A DNA stretch of 64,000 nt from Linnemannia hyalina. Lineage: Eukaryota > Mortierellomycota > Mortierellomycetes > Mortierellales > Mortierellaceae. Made by a program: the position numbers and the translations under genes. The notes beneath the pieces are model-generated. The model searched no databases. It saw nothing but the letters and a program-made list of their open reading frames with translations, and had not been told where the DNA came from. The DNA is taken from assembly GCA_019671135.1 (NCBI GenBank), contig JAHRHY010000010.1, positions 248,001 to 312,000 of the forward strand. Reading direction: 5' to 3'. Shown piece after piece: positions 36,236 to 47,010 of the stretch (positions within the stretch are counted from its first letter, which is position 1; every line of letters begins with the position of its first letter).

Positions 36236-38581
36236 CTAACTTTCGTCTTTGGGTAACTTCCACATCTTCGGATTCAACGCTAATCGGTTTTCAACAGAAA
36301 AAAAAAAAAAAAAAGAAGAGTCGGATCAGCATCGAAAAAAAAACGCGCGAAGTTGATCCCCCTTCCCCCCCCCAGGCACGCGAAAGAAAGATACTTTGCA
36401 GCTATAAAAACTTACATTCAAGGTATCGGATAGTCGGCGCAATGTACGTGAAGAGCAGCACGGTACCAATGGTGACACATAACGTGTTGATATAATAGTA
36501 CCCATCCTGTTGCATCAGACACTCTCCATTCACCTCTTGACACAACGACTTGCCTGGTTCTGACGCGCACGAGAATTCTATGAATGTGTCATTTTTGAGC
36601 CAATAGAAGAAGTTTTTGTAAAAGCAGATCGTTTAGTGATGAGGTTTTTATGATAGGATGCGCTTTCCAATTGGGGGGGTTTTTTTTGTACCTTCGTTGT
36701 CCATGTTAGGAACGGAACACATGGAGACGGTGTAATAGTCGACAGCCTTGAGGACAAAGATCCGTGGCCAGGTGCCTCCAAAGTTGCTCAATGTATTCAA
36801 CAACTACAGTATCCGTGAACACGTAACGAACATTGCGGGGTTAGGGTTAGATAAAAGCAATACAATGTCAAAAAAAACCCCCCCTCCCCCTTCCTTCTTG
36901 AGAAAGGGTGCTTGCAACGAAAACTTACAGTCATGTAGGTGCCTCCGATGACGGGATCCGCAATGACCGTCATGAACGCGCCCATGCTCACAAACGCCAC
37001 GGTACTAGTTTTGGCGCAGGCAAAGAAAAGAGAAAGAAAAAAACGAGTTGTCACATTAAAACGTGAACCCGTCAATGTGGCAAGGAAAAGAAAATATAAA
37101 AATAAAGAGGCGGAGCAAATTATCCTGTAAAGGAGTTTTACCTTGTGAAAGAGGTTGTAACAGTGGTTGCGAGGACCATGTAAAAATAAGTTGGGGTCAC
37201 AACGCCATCTTCAGGGAATCCTGACACGATCAGCATTGCGACAACGCAGCACACAAGGTGGGCACAGAACGCCCATAGCCACTAATTGAAAAATGAAAAC
37301 AATCAAGCTAATTAACACATGTTCCAGCCAACAGTTTGCTGCAAAAGTGTTCAAACAACAACATAAAAAAAAGACGACTTACAGGCTTGAGAGGCCGAGC
37401 GCCAGAACTCCAGCGGACGGCATAGTACCCAAAGATGATCTGGAGCGGGAAATCGATCAACACTGCCAGCGCCAAATCCTCCTTACTGAATCCTTTCTCC
37501 AGTAACTTGAGCGCCGTCACCGCACTGTTGGCAACGAATCCAACCTTGGCCATCAACAGCACAAGCATGTAGGATTTCATATGCGGCAGACGGATGATCT
37601 TGAGGATGATCTTGTAGACCGACTTGATATCGATGTCGTTATCGTCCAAATGTGACCGCTCCTCCTTCTTCAGAAAGACCAACCACAATGTGATCGCGAA
37701 ATACATCATCGACCAGAACTTGAGGTATCCTCCTAGGGGAACCAGACCATATTCCTGAGGCTCCGATCGAAAGTACTTGTTGCTGAACGCTGGAGAGTTG
37801 AACGCCAGAAAGACCGTGAAAGATAAAAAGTAGCCCGAGTTGAGTCCAATCGTCTGAGCCGTCGACGCGTAGGAGAGATTATCCTTCGACAACAGTGTCA
37901 GCGCCCACCCATCGACTGCAATGTCCTGTGTGGCCGAAAAGAAGATCAGCACAAAGAACACCACCGTCAGGGTCCCGACCGCGATCTGGTCCTGACTCAT
38001 CCAGTCGTCAATGTTGATCCCAAGCCAGAGGAACATGAATCCTGTCAGGAGCTGAATGGGGACGATCCATGACTTGCGCCGTCCGATTTCCTTGCTGTAG
38101 ACTGCATCGACGATGGGTGACCAGAGAAACTTCATGCTGTAGGGGTAGTGAGCCAACGAGAAGATTCCGATTTGTGTGTAGCTCATCTTGGCCTTGAGCA
38201 GGAACGGGATACTGCCAAACGCCAACCCAACAGGAACTCCTTGCAGAAGATCTGTCTCATCAGAAAGCAAAGCCAAAGAAAAGAGTCAAAGTCCAGACTT
38301 GTCAATTGCGAACTGGGAGGCAGCAAGGCGAGACATACAAATACATATGTGACAGCATCGTCCTTACATAATACAACCAGGAGTGCAAAGTTCCAAGTAT
38401 CCTTGGCCGACATGGGTGTCGCCGGTGTGGCTGCGGACTCCTTTTCTTCCATAGCCAGTGAAGTGTGCAGTTCTGACCTTTCCTCGGGCGAAGGTGAAGG
38501 GGATCCCCGTCTCGTTAACATCAGCTCCTCGCGCTCGTCATCAGCCAGCAGTGTATCTCCTCTTGTCTTCCGTGCCAACAT
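36236..38581 (-). CDS. SLC33A1: Acetyl-coenzyme A transporter (SLC33A1/AT-1 family)
   Basis: A multi-spanning membrane protein of the MFS-like AT-1 family that moves acetyl-CoA into the ER/Golgi lumen for acetylation. Seven exons read leftward: 38581-38368, 38251-37383, 37281-37142, 37004-36929, 36803-36692, 36577-36416 and 36279-36236; 538 aa (human 549). After a Ser/Glu-rich cytosolic N-terminus come DLLQGVPVGLAFGSIPFLL, PYSMKFLWSPIVDA, GRRKSWIVPIQ, the family hallmark ATQDIAVDGWALTLL (about residue 180), GGTYMTLLNTLSNFGGTWP and a Cys-containing luminal loop. The last 44-nt exon adds LNPKMWKLPKDES. Without that splice the frame stops three codons later (TAG at 36402-36404), so the exact C-terminus is less certain. 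Convergent with the ABC transporter. Confidence 0.9.
36298..36314. repeat. Poly(A) homopolymer run
   Basis: About 17 consecutive A in the last intron of the acetyl-CoA transporter gene (poly-T on the coding strand). It lies near the acceptor of the final exon. Confidence 0.85.
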
Positions 38582-40110
38582 CCTGAATTGGTTGTTTGTA
38601 AAATATGTGTTTGTTGATTGTTGACCAGACAAAGTGATCCTGCAACCAAAAGTGAACCCTCGCCTTGCTGGATTGGTTGGTGGTCTGGCAGTCTAGTTTA
38701 TCTTGTTGCTGTCGTTGTTGTTCCTGCAGGTCCCTGTACCAATGCAGTCTGCCGAGTACTCAGTGTGTTGATGGCGTACGGTCTGTCGGTCCCTTGGTTC
38801 GAACAAGAACAACTATCTGACATTTAAAAAAAAAAAGTAATTGAACAATCGACGGTTAGCGCGGAACGAAGGGAGGACAAGAGGGTAACGTATCAATTGA
38901 CTCCAAGTTGTGATGGTGAGATATCAAGTTGTGTTAAGTGTTGTCTAGACAGACGGGGTTGTCCTGTGCTTCGTGCACCCTCTCTTTATTGTCCAGTTTC
39001 TTCGCTCTCTTTGAGACATCTACTTTGTCACTTCAAGGGTTCCCATGATGAGCAGCTTTTGCCTTTGAATGCGAGATGTCTCGAGACGAACAAAGATGAA
39101 AAAGTCAGGAATGGTCGACGTACAAGAACAGGAGGTGCGAATGAGAACTCGAGGATGAGGTGTGAAGAAGAGTGTCGATCGATCGGATCAGGTAACGTGA
39201 AGAAGTCCTCGACGTTTGTGTGTGTTGGTGTGTGCGAGTGGAGCGGGTAGAGGTTGATAGGTGTCCCTTTGTTATCGCTGGGGAGTGTCGAGTGAGGGCG
39301 ATGGCGATGGTTGAACAAAAGCAGAGTAAGGGAAGGAGAAGCAAAAAAATGCAAAAAGGGGTTAGAAAAAAGGGACGAACGATATGATGGATTGATGGCT
39401 TGATACATGAGAGATGAAGAATAAATCAATCAAAGGGGTCCAAGAGTGTGTTCAATGATCCTATTCCAATCAAAGCGTCCAACGTCCATCATCCATCTAC
39501 ATATCTAATCGATACTATCATCGACACAACTTTCCATCCCGCTTTGTTGACTCGTGAAAAAGCAAAAAGGAATTGGTGAGGCTATGGCTTACAATCAGCC
39601 CGAACATGCTACTCCCTTCCGCCCTACCTTCGATTGGTCTGGATGCTCCTTCCCCTCTCGCTCTCAACTCACCCCACCTCACTCAACCCCTGCTGATGTT
39701 ACACGTTGCTTCCCCTACTCACCTCCTTTGGTCCATTTTGTTCTCCTGTCCTCATGCCCACCTTCAATCCACTGGACTCATTACGAGCCCATTTTTTTTT
39801 CTTTCTGTTTGGTTCAATGCTCTGAAGGTTAAACTTGTTAATTTTCGCAAGTGCAACAAAAGACCAAACGGTGCAGCTGAAGGTTTTTTTCTTTGCTCTG
39901 AGCAACTGAGCAGCAGCTGAAAAGAAAAAGAAGAACCTGTAACACGCGCAAAAGAGACAGACGCCGTGTCCAAAAAAATCGTGCATGCTGAGAACGAGAA
40001 TGTCTGAGTATGTGAAATGCGATATGTTGGAAGAACGTTGTTAAAAAAACAAAAAAATATGAACAGAATAATGAAGAACTATGTTGAATAAACAAAAGAG
40101 AGAAACCACT
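38582..40110. promoter_or_regulatory. Acetyl-CoA transporter promoter and kelch gene 3' region
   Basis: 1.5 kb between two minus-strand genes. No gene is seen. The half nearest 38582 is the upstream region of the acetyl-CoA transporter and includes a TCAATTGA palindrome at 38893-38900. The half nearest 40110 is the 3' flank of the kelch gene and is rich in A/T homopolymers. Confidence 0.5.
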
Positions 40111-43100
40111 CTAGAAACCGGCACTTTTCATGAGAGCAGCACCACTGGCTTTGGGCTTGGGAGGCTTAAGCTTAGCAAGGACGCCCTTCTTCTTTTCGTC
40201 CTGGTCACTCTTGGAACTCTTGATGCTGGCCTTGCTGCTGTTGCTCGACTTGTGCGACGAAGTTGTCTCGGCAATCGACTCAGCCGCTGAAGTTATCTGG
40301 CTCGCTGCATATCCTCCGCCACCACCGACCTTGGACGACAATGAAGCGTTGCTGGCTGCGCCGTGGAGGTATCGGTGTTGTTGCTGCTGTTGTTGCTGTA
40401 GCTGTTGCTGTTGCTGCTGTTGGAGAATCAACTCGGCATCGCGGAGCTGCTGCTGTTCAACCAGGTGCTGCTGCTGTTGAGGATGTTGGGCAGCGTATTC
40501 CAGACGCATACGATATTGTTGCTGCTGCTCCATGTCGTACTGCATCTGCATTTGCAGACGGCGCTTGGCCTGCTGCGCTCTCAGATCACCCTGGCCCTGG
40601 TAGCCCGAGAACGCCGATGAACCATCGTCATTCTCCTCTTGGCCATAGACACTGGGAGACCCGTCACTTCCAGATCCACCACGCATCGAAGGGGCGTATC
40701 CTCCTTGTGGACTGAAAGTCGAGAACGAGGGCTGTGCCTGAATATTGGGTGACAGGGGTGAGGGATACGCCTGTTGGTGGTATTGTTGCTGGTACTGTTG
40801 CTGCTGCTGTTGAAGTTGGGGATTCCGGGGCAATCCAGGTGAGGCGAGAGCGCTATCGTACATGGATCCACCCGAGCTGTTGCTCATGTAGGACAATGGG
40901 TGGTTCGAAGGGGTGTGCTGCATGTTGGGTGGCATAGGAGGCGACCGCATCTTGCGCACTCTGGCACCGGGCTCGGGCGAGGACAGGTACAAGGCAGGCT
41001 CGCCGCTCTCTGGAATTGATGGAGCCATCCGGCCACCTGAAGGAGGGGCGTTGGTGTTGTATTGTTGCATGAGACCATCGCCTCCGAGGCCACCATCCGT
41101 GCTGACACTGTCTCTCGAGTGGTTAGACGCTGCACGCCGACGCTCTGGTGGGAAGGGAAGACGGCTTGAGGGTGGAGGCACGCGGTTGCTGTAATTTCTG
41201 CTCAAAGTACTGTCTAGCAATGGGGGCTGGGCCGATATCCTCCTGCGAGAGCCAGCCAATGGAGAGGGAGACGATGCTCCGTCCCGTCCTGCTGGTGGAG
41301 CAGCAGCCTTGTTGGCAGACGCGTTCATGGCCAACTCGACGGCTCTGGCCTGCAGTCCAAGTTCACCAGCCATGAGAGCAGAGCTGTACACGCGAATAGG
41401 GTTGACGGTGACAGTTTGGTGCAGGATATCGACGGCCAAGGCATGAAGGCCGTTTAGCTGGTACCGCCTTGCAAGGATCAACAGGTAGTCGGCCACGCCG
41501 GGAGTGACAATCGAGTTCAAGGGCAGCGCTCCAGTGTAGAGGTAGTACAGGAACATGGGCACAACCTCATCTGGGACAGGCAGCTCCAGAATCAAAGGAG
41601 TAACATACGGTGGCGAGAGGAGCATGGTTGCAAACTCCGGCCAGCGTGCCGCAAGGATGGTCGAGTTGGCGCCAAAGAGGGTTCCGTTGATTGAGGAAAT
41701 CTCCATGTCGTTCAGACCTGGCTCTCTGAGCAAATCGTGTCCCAGATCCTGAGCGGTTGGGAGGAAAGAAGGGATGGGGCGTTCATAGAGTCCATAGGCC
41801 TGTAAGTTGACCATCATGAGGTGGTTGTGGTGCTGGATCCGGTTAGAATAGTCCGAATCTGCGTTCGACTCGTAGTGACCAAAGATAAGCAAAGTGCCCG
41901 TCGCAGGGTGAAGGAGCGACCGGTTCCATGATCCCTTGTCGAGTGTCGTGTCGGTGTCGAGCCGATCCCACATGTGTGTAATCAGGTTGAAGGAGTAGAT
42001 GGCCAGAGTCGGTGCCTTGCCCGAGACGATCAATGTGCCGGTCAGAATGAGCTGGTTCTGGTATACGTGGCCCTGAGGGAAGCGCAAACCTGGGGGGAGA
42101 GGGTGGTCTTGTCCAAGCCTCTCGAATGCCTCAGTTTTTTCAACTATCGAAAACGTGGGCACGGAGGCGGAAGGGTGGGTATACTGGGGCGTGATGATCT
42201 TGAGCTCGCGGCGCAGGTTTTGGAAGTTGTAGTTGGAGTAGAGGTAGATTGAGGGCAATTCGCTGCCGGCCTTGAAGGCAGGGGTCAGGTCTCCACTCAT
42301 CAGTCGCGCGGTTGCCTTCTTGTTGCCCTGAGTGTTGATAGGTTGAGAGTCGAAGTTTTTGGATGAATGCAGAGATGAGGACGTTGAGCTGGGTGCCGAG
42401 ATACGTCCGCTGAGGACCTGTGAGATGCTGGCCATTGCGTCAATGGCGCCATCCTCGGTTGTTGGCCACGAAAGGTTGGAGGAGATCTGAGGAGAAAAGG
42501 CGTCGGCAGAGGGGAAGGAAGGCGTTGAAGGGGTGATTTCAGCAGTTGTCTGGAGGCTGGGTCCTGTTGCGGCGATTGTCCTGTAGGATCCGCACTGGCC
42601 AATGTTTTGGATCGATGCAACCCACTCCCAGGTATGCAGATCAAGTACACAGGCGTCCTCGACATAGTTTTTGTTGGTATCTGTACCTCCGATGACGACC
42701 AAAAAGTGGTCCAGGACTGCTGCCAAATGCGCCCAGCGAGCCCTGGGTGTGTGTTGGTTGACTGTGGGTGTCTTCTGTTGCCACCGTTGTGTGATAATGT
42801 CGTAGACGTGCAGATCGGCAAGGGCGGCCAACTGACTCTGCTGGTTGTCGCCTTCATTGTCGCTGTCCTCGCCGTCCCTGTTGATGGGGATGGCGCCCAT
42901 GCCGCCAAAGAGGATGAGGGAGGTTCCGTAGGCATTGACAGTGTGGAAGTAGCGAGGTTGGGGTGGGATCGAGAGGGTGTCGGATAAAGAACCGGAGTTG
43001 GTATTGACGGGATCGGTTGTCAAAGACAGCGAGAAGAGAGCCCTTGGGTCATTCACGTTTCTATCGGCGTTGTTGTTGTTCATGGAGTCGGTTGTGGGTG

Positions 43101-43476
43101 CGGGGAGGATGGTCTGCCAGTAGCCCGTCTCGACATCGAGGACATAGTGACAGTTGGTGAGCTCGCGATTGTCGAGGCGGCCGCCAAAGCAGTGCAGAGC
43201 CGAGTCGTTGACGAGGACAATGGCCGAGCCCATGAGTGGGGGAGGAGGTGAGCCCCGGGTGGCTCTAGATGTGATGGCCAAGGCTTTTTTCGATGGTTGC
43301 TGGCTCTGGGGCGATGTTTCAGTTGAGCCTTGTTGTTGCTGTTGTTGTTGTTGTTGTTGTTGTTGTTGGAGGCTGAGGCCAGTATATTGAGGGTTGGCGG
43401 CGGCGGTGTTGTTGTTGTTGTAGCGAGAATAGGGGTCGTTGTAGGCGCCCTGGGGATTCCTTGGTACTGCGGCCAT
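40111..43476 (-). CDS. Kelch-repeat and BTB-domain protein with polyglutamine tracts (Mds3/Pmd1/Ral2-like)
   Basis: One exon, 1,121 aa. Residues 37-49 are a 13-Gln run. Kelch-type beta-propeller motifs start near residue 82 (GSAIVLVNDSALHCFGG, FHTVNAYGTSLILFGG, WAHLAAVLDHFLVVIGG). They resume after a Ser-rich gap. A BTB/POZ domain follows at about 590-720 (FGANSTILAARWPEFATML, VPMFLYYLYTGALPL). The last 350 residues are disordered, with many Gln runs, ending in a Lys-rich tail. Kelch-BTB proteins can be cullin-3 adaptors or, in fungi (Mds3, Pmd1, Ral2), act in pH, Ras or developmental signalling; the latter resemblance is by architecture only. The start at 43476 has context AACATGGCC. An in-frame ATG at 43734 would add 86 mostly hydrophobic, leader-like residues and is not preferred. 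Confidence 0.85.
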   Translation of the reverse strand: MAAVPRNPQGAYNDPYSRYNNNNTAAANPQYTGLSLQQQQQQQQQQQQQGSTETSPQSQQPSKKALAITSRATRGSPPPPLMGSAIVLVNDSALHCFGGRLDNRELTNCHYVLDVETGYWQTILPAPTTDSMNNNNADRNVNDPRALFSLSLTTDPVNTNSGSLSDTLSIPPQPRYFHTVNAYGTSLILFGGMGAIPINRDGEDSDNEGDNQQSQLAALADLHVYDIITQRWQQKTPTVNQHTPRARWAHLAAVLDHFLVVIGGTDTNKNYVEDACVLDLHTWEWVASIQNIGQCGSYRTIAATGPSLQTTAEITPSTPSFPSADAFSPQISSNLSWPTTEDGAIDAMASISQVLSGRISAPSSTSSSLHSSKNFDSQPINTQGNKKATARLMSGDLTPAFKAGSELPSIYLYSNYNFQNLRRELKIITPQYTHPSASVPTFSIVEKTEAFERLGQDHPLPPGLRFPQGHVYQNQLILTGTLIVSGKAPTLAIYSFNLITHMWDRLDTDTTLDKGSWNRSLLHPATGTLLIFGHYESNADSDYSNRIQHHNHLMMVNLQAYGLYERPIPSFLPTAQDLGHDLLREPGLNDMEISSINGTLFGANSTILAARWPEFATMLLSPPYVTPLILELPVPDEVVPMFLYYLYTGALPLNSIVTPGVADYLLILARRYQLNGLHALAVDILHQTVTVNPIRVYSSALMAGELGLQARAVELAMNASANKAAAPPAGRDGASSPSPLAGSRRRISAQPPLLDSTLSRNYSNRVPPPSSRLPFPPERRRAASNHSRDSVSTDGGLGGDGLMQQYNTNAPPSGGRMAPSIPESGEPALYLSSPEPGARVRKMRSPPMPPNMQHTPSNHPLSYMSNSSGGSMYDSALASPGLPRNPQLQQQQQQYQQQYHQQAYPSPLSPNIQAQPSFSTFSPQGGYAPSMRGGSGSDGSPSVYGQEENDDGSSAFSGYQGQGDLRAQQAKRRLQMQMQYDMEQQQQYRMRLEYAAQHPQQQQHLVEQQQLRDAELILQQQQQQQLQQQQQQQHRYLHGAASNASLSSKVGGGGGYAASQITSAAESIAETTSSHKSSNSSKASIKSSKSDQDEKKKGVLAKLKPPKPKASGAALMKSAGF
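40376..40422. repeat. TTG/CTG trinucleotide tract encoding polyGln
   Basis: Interrupted TTG/CTG (CAA/CAG on the coding strand) array within the C-terminal part of the kelch-BTB gene. Further shorter Gln-coding tracts occur at about 40440-40540 and 40770-40815. Confidence 0.9.
43330..43369. repeat. TTG trinucleotide tract encoding the 13-Gln run
   Basis: Nearly pure TTG array (CAA on the coding strand, one CAG) that encodes glutamines 37-49 of the kelch-BTB protein. Confidence 0.95.
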
Positions 43477-44354
43477 GTTTATGATATGGGGGTGTTGTAC
43501 TACTGTATTAAGTTGTTGTATTGTTGTCCGTGCTATGAAGTCAGGAATGAAAGAGCGAGAGTGTGAGAGAGGGATGAGGAGAGAGATGAGGAGAAGAGGG
43601 ATGACGACGACGAGGGAAAGGGATGATGAACAGTGAAGAGGAGGAAGAAGGTTGTAAGGTGAGGATAGGTAAAGTGGAGAAGGGAGTGTGTCAAAGTTGT
43701 TGAGTGGAGTGGAGAACGGAGGTCCAGCAGGCATATAGTGCGAAAAGAGAGTAAGTAAAAAGAGGTGATCCAGGAACCAAACTGTCAAAGGAGAGCCAAT
43801 CGATCGGTCTTCCTTCCTGACTGAGCTGAATGACTTGTAGATAATTTAATTTAACAAAAGGTGGGGAGAGACGAGAGAGAGTGGGACTGGGATTGGGAGA
43901 GTGCCGGTAGAGAGATGAAGGAGAGAGATACGATCTGGCGGATGTGGAGCGGGAGTTAGAAAACAGGGTTACGTTGGGGATAAACATCTTGCCATGTATA
44001 AAAAAAATATATATCATCGACAGCATCCACCTGGCTGTGGATGTTGTTGGCGCTAATGGGTGCAAGAGGGAAAGGAGGGGCGCAACATTGCTGGTGTTTG
44101 TTCACTCACTGCCACAAAGTCATTGAAGGTATGGCTGTTGGAGTGGCATGTAATCAGTGCACTTACCAACTGACTGGCTGATGAAAAAAAGGAACACTCG
44201 GTACACGCGTCGAGAGGGAGAAAGGAAGGAGAGGAATGGATGGATTTAGGGCTGGCGGGAAAGAATGGAGGAAGGAAGGATGGAGGTGAGTAAAAGAGGG
44301 TGTTTGCTGTTCCGGAGTGGAGAGTGAAATACAGGGGAAGAGGAGGAAGTAACG

Positions 44355-44408
44355 GAGCGAAGGCGTGAGTGAAGGAGTGAGCGAAGGCGTGAGTGAAGGA
44401 GTGAGCGA
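44355..44408. repeat. 24-bp tandem repeat, about 2.3 copies
   Basis: A 24-bp unit beginning GAGCGAAGGCGTGAGTGAAG occurs at 44355-44378 and 44379-44402, with a partial third copy. It lies inside the purine-biased block. Confidence 0.9.
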
Positions 44409-44670
44409 AAGAAGGTGAGTGATAATCGAGAAGGAGGAAGAGAGGAGGAGAAGGGGAAAGAAAGATGAGACGAGTGAGTGAGTGAATGAGTGAGTGAGTA
44501 AGGGGAAGATGAAAGAGAAGAGGAGGAGAAGAGGGAGGAAGGGATGGGGGATAGGGAAGAGAAGAGAAGAAGGAGAAAAGAGAAGAGAAGGAAAGAAAAG
44601 TAAGAGAAGGAATGAAAAGTAAGAGAAGAGAATAAAGGGATGGAAATGAAGAGTAGTAAAAAGGGTCAGG

Positions 44671-44730
44671 CAAACAAACACAAAACAAACACAAAACAAA
44701 CAAACAAACAAACAAACAAATAAAACAAAC
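44671..44730. repeat. AAAC/CAAA tract
   Basis: Tandem CAAA and CACAAAA units over about 60 bp, immediately after the purine-biased block. Confidence 0.9.
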
Positions 44731-45488
44731 GTTCGCCAACAACAAAGCGATCGCCCATTCGAACAACATAAACAGGGACTAACAGCATCATTGTTCTCAT
44801 TGTCAACCAAGGAAAAAGTGTATGCATGCCAAGTTCAGCAACAACAGATATGTCCTTTTTATCGGCCCATGCCAATGCCCAATGTCATTGACACTGACAG
44901 CGACACTCATGAGAACAAAAAGTACAAGACAATTGTTACATCTCGAACAGGTATCCTCAGAGATGGTACCTGAATCATCGTCCTCCTCCTCAACCACACT
45001 CCCACATGAATAATCTGTTGAACTCTCTTTCTCCTTCCTTCCACATCCTCTCCTCTCCATTTTTTTTCTCCTTCCTTCTCCCTCTTCTGAACTTTGAATC
45101 GATGAAATGAACCTTGGTTTTCTTTTTTCCACAGCAGTACATTCAATACTCCGGTTTCTATTCAATTCATACAATTTCTGCACTGACAAGGTTCATTTAT
45201 ATGGATGTGGTTGTCCGGACAAACAACCAGTCGGCCACCTTGCCAGCCAGACAGCTCTTACTCCCGCTTTATGGTTTTTTATTTCCATTGCCTGTTCTCT
45301 CCTTCCATTTTTTCTTTTTTGTGTTTTGTGCAATCGTATGGTGCGCCCTCTTTCTCCCTTCCTTTCGCTCTCTGGTGGGCGGTTGCCATCAAGGCAGCCC
45401 GACTCCGCGGTCATTATTTTCTTGTATATTCCCACACAACACAACATAACAGAACAGACGCATGTTCTCGATCGAGCTCTCTATTTTA

Positions 45489-45521
45489 TGTTGTTGTTGT
45501 TGTTGTTGTTGTTGTTGTGAA
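45489..45521. repeat. (TTG)n microsatellite
   Basis: Uninterrupted TTG array of about 10-11 units in intergenic DNA, not in a recognised gene. Confidence 0.95.
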
Positions 45522-46972
45522 CCATGCATTTGCCTCCACATGCATATAGTCATGCACCCTCCTCCCCTACGCCATACACGCACACCGTTTCTCCAAACCC
45601 ATCAGAGACAGGACTGGCTCAGCCGTCAACTCAGGAAAATACAAAATGCATGAACGACATACGACAACCACAACACACCCGCAGGTTCCAACCATCCACC
45701 CATTGCCCTTTGCCCCCTCTTTTTCATTCCACAAAGCAGGTACGGTGAACATCAATTCGTTCATCCGCTCGTATATCCCTCACCTTTCATTCATTTCACT
45801 CACTCTCCGCTCGTCATTTCGCTAATCTAACATATATGAAAGCGATAATACTGCTCAACACTATCTGTCAACCAAACGATCTCTCCCGCAACGGCCAGCC
45901 AACCCAACCCAGTGTGCCTGCAGGGCCTCCAGTTTTTTTTCCTGCTGCTCACGTCCCGCAATTAAGCCAGCTGCTGAGATGATGTTGTTATTTTCCTTTA
46001 GTCTCCTCTTTTCAATTCACGTCCGACATGAACAGGTTAACAATCCATACTGCTAGACTAAGCCTGGATCTGGTCCCCTTTGTTGGGTGCCCTCGTTTTT
46101 TTACGAAAAGAGCGTTTTTGGGACCATTGGACATCCCTGAGCTTCTTTATTGGTAACTGCTAACTTTTAACTGTTAGGCTAACTGCCAATCCCTTTCCTT
46201 CCGGTTCATTTCAGCGGCGGTGGTCGGATGCAAAGAATGTAGTAAGAATGACCTAGGTTGAGGTAGGTTAACAGAAGATGAGCAAGAAAGAGGTAATGGT
46301 TTGTTTTTCTTTGTTTGGTTAGTTGCCAACGACAATCTCCATCTCTTCATAAACGAGGCAGACAGCGAGGATTTTGTCCCCACAAATCACAGGTGCGTGA
46401 AGAAAACAAAAAAACCGGTCGACGCACAATCCTTTTCTCCTCCACTGTGCTTTTCAATCACCATCGACCCCGAGGGTAAAGGCTTCTGACAAAGCTTTGG
46501 CCTGCCTTGGCTTGTTGTGGCCCCAGCTCCCTTCTATTTATTCCTCCTTATCTTTCGCCTCACTCCCTCTCTCTCTCTACATTCACCTCGTACCTTCATG
46601 GTGACAGGTAATGCTCGTGTCAGAGCAACAGTATGCAAGGCCAATGTACCACCAAGGGTATAACACTCTACCTTTTTCTTGTTTTGTCTGTGCGACCATC
46701 CTGGCGCAACAACAGCACACTCACAGACTGTAATTTTCTTTGTTTGCTCTGGTGACTTCCAACAAAACGAGAGCCTTCTTCGCCGCCCCTCTTCCGTTCA
46801 ACACACTCTCGATCTCTTATTTTCACTCCGAGCCAGACAGGCACATGTTACATCTCTTTTCTGATACTTTGTGGTGTATGGGCCAGGCGAGGCTAGACTT
46901 TTCATGAACGGACATATGAAATATGCCTTAAGAAATACAAGCATACGTACAGGCTATATCGGACAAGCATGC

Positions 46973-47010
46973 GCACACACACACACAAACACAGACACAG
47001 ACACAGACAT
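46973..47010. repeat. CA/ACAGAC microsatellite
   Basis: A (CA)n run passes into three ACAGAC hexamers. It is intergenic. Confidence 0.85.

Noticed and set aside
38795..38815. GGTTCGAAC resembling a tRNA B box
   Set aside because: The T-arm does not close with the required C61, and there is no A box or acceptor stem upstream.
43477..43788. In-frame upstream extension of the kelch-BTB protein
   Set aside because: The sequence is CT-rich leader-like, and the only in-frame ATG (43734) has a weaker case than 43476, which has a good context.
44053..44810. Long minus-strand frames rich in Phe, Ser and Leu
   Set aside because: They translate the purine-biased block on its pyrimidine strand and are pure low-complexity sequence.
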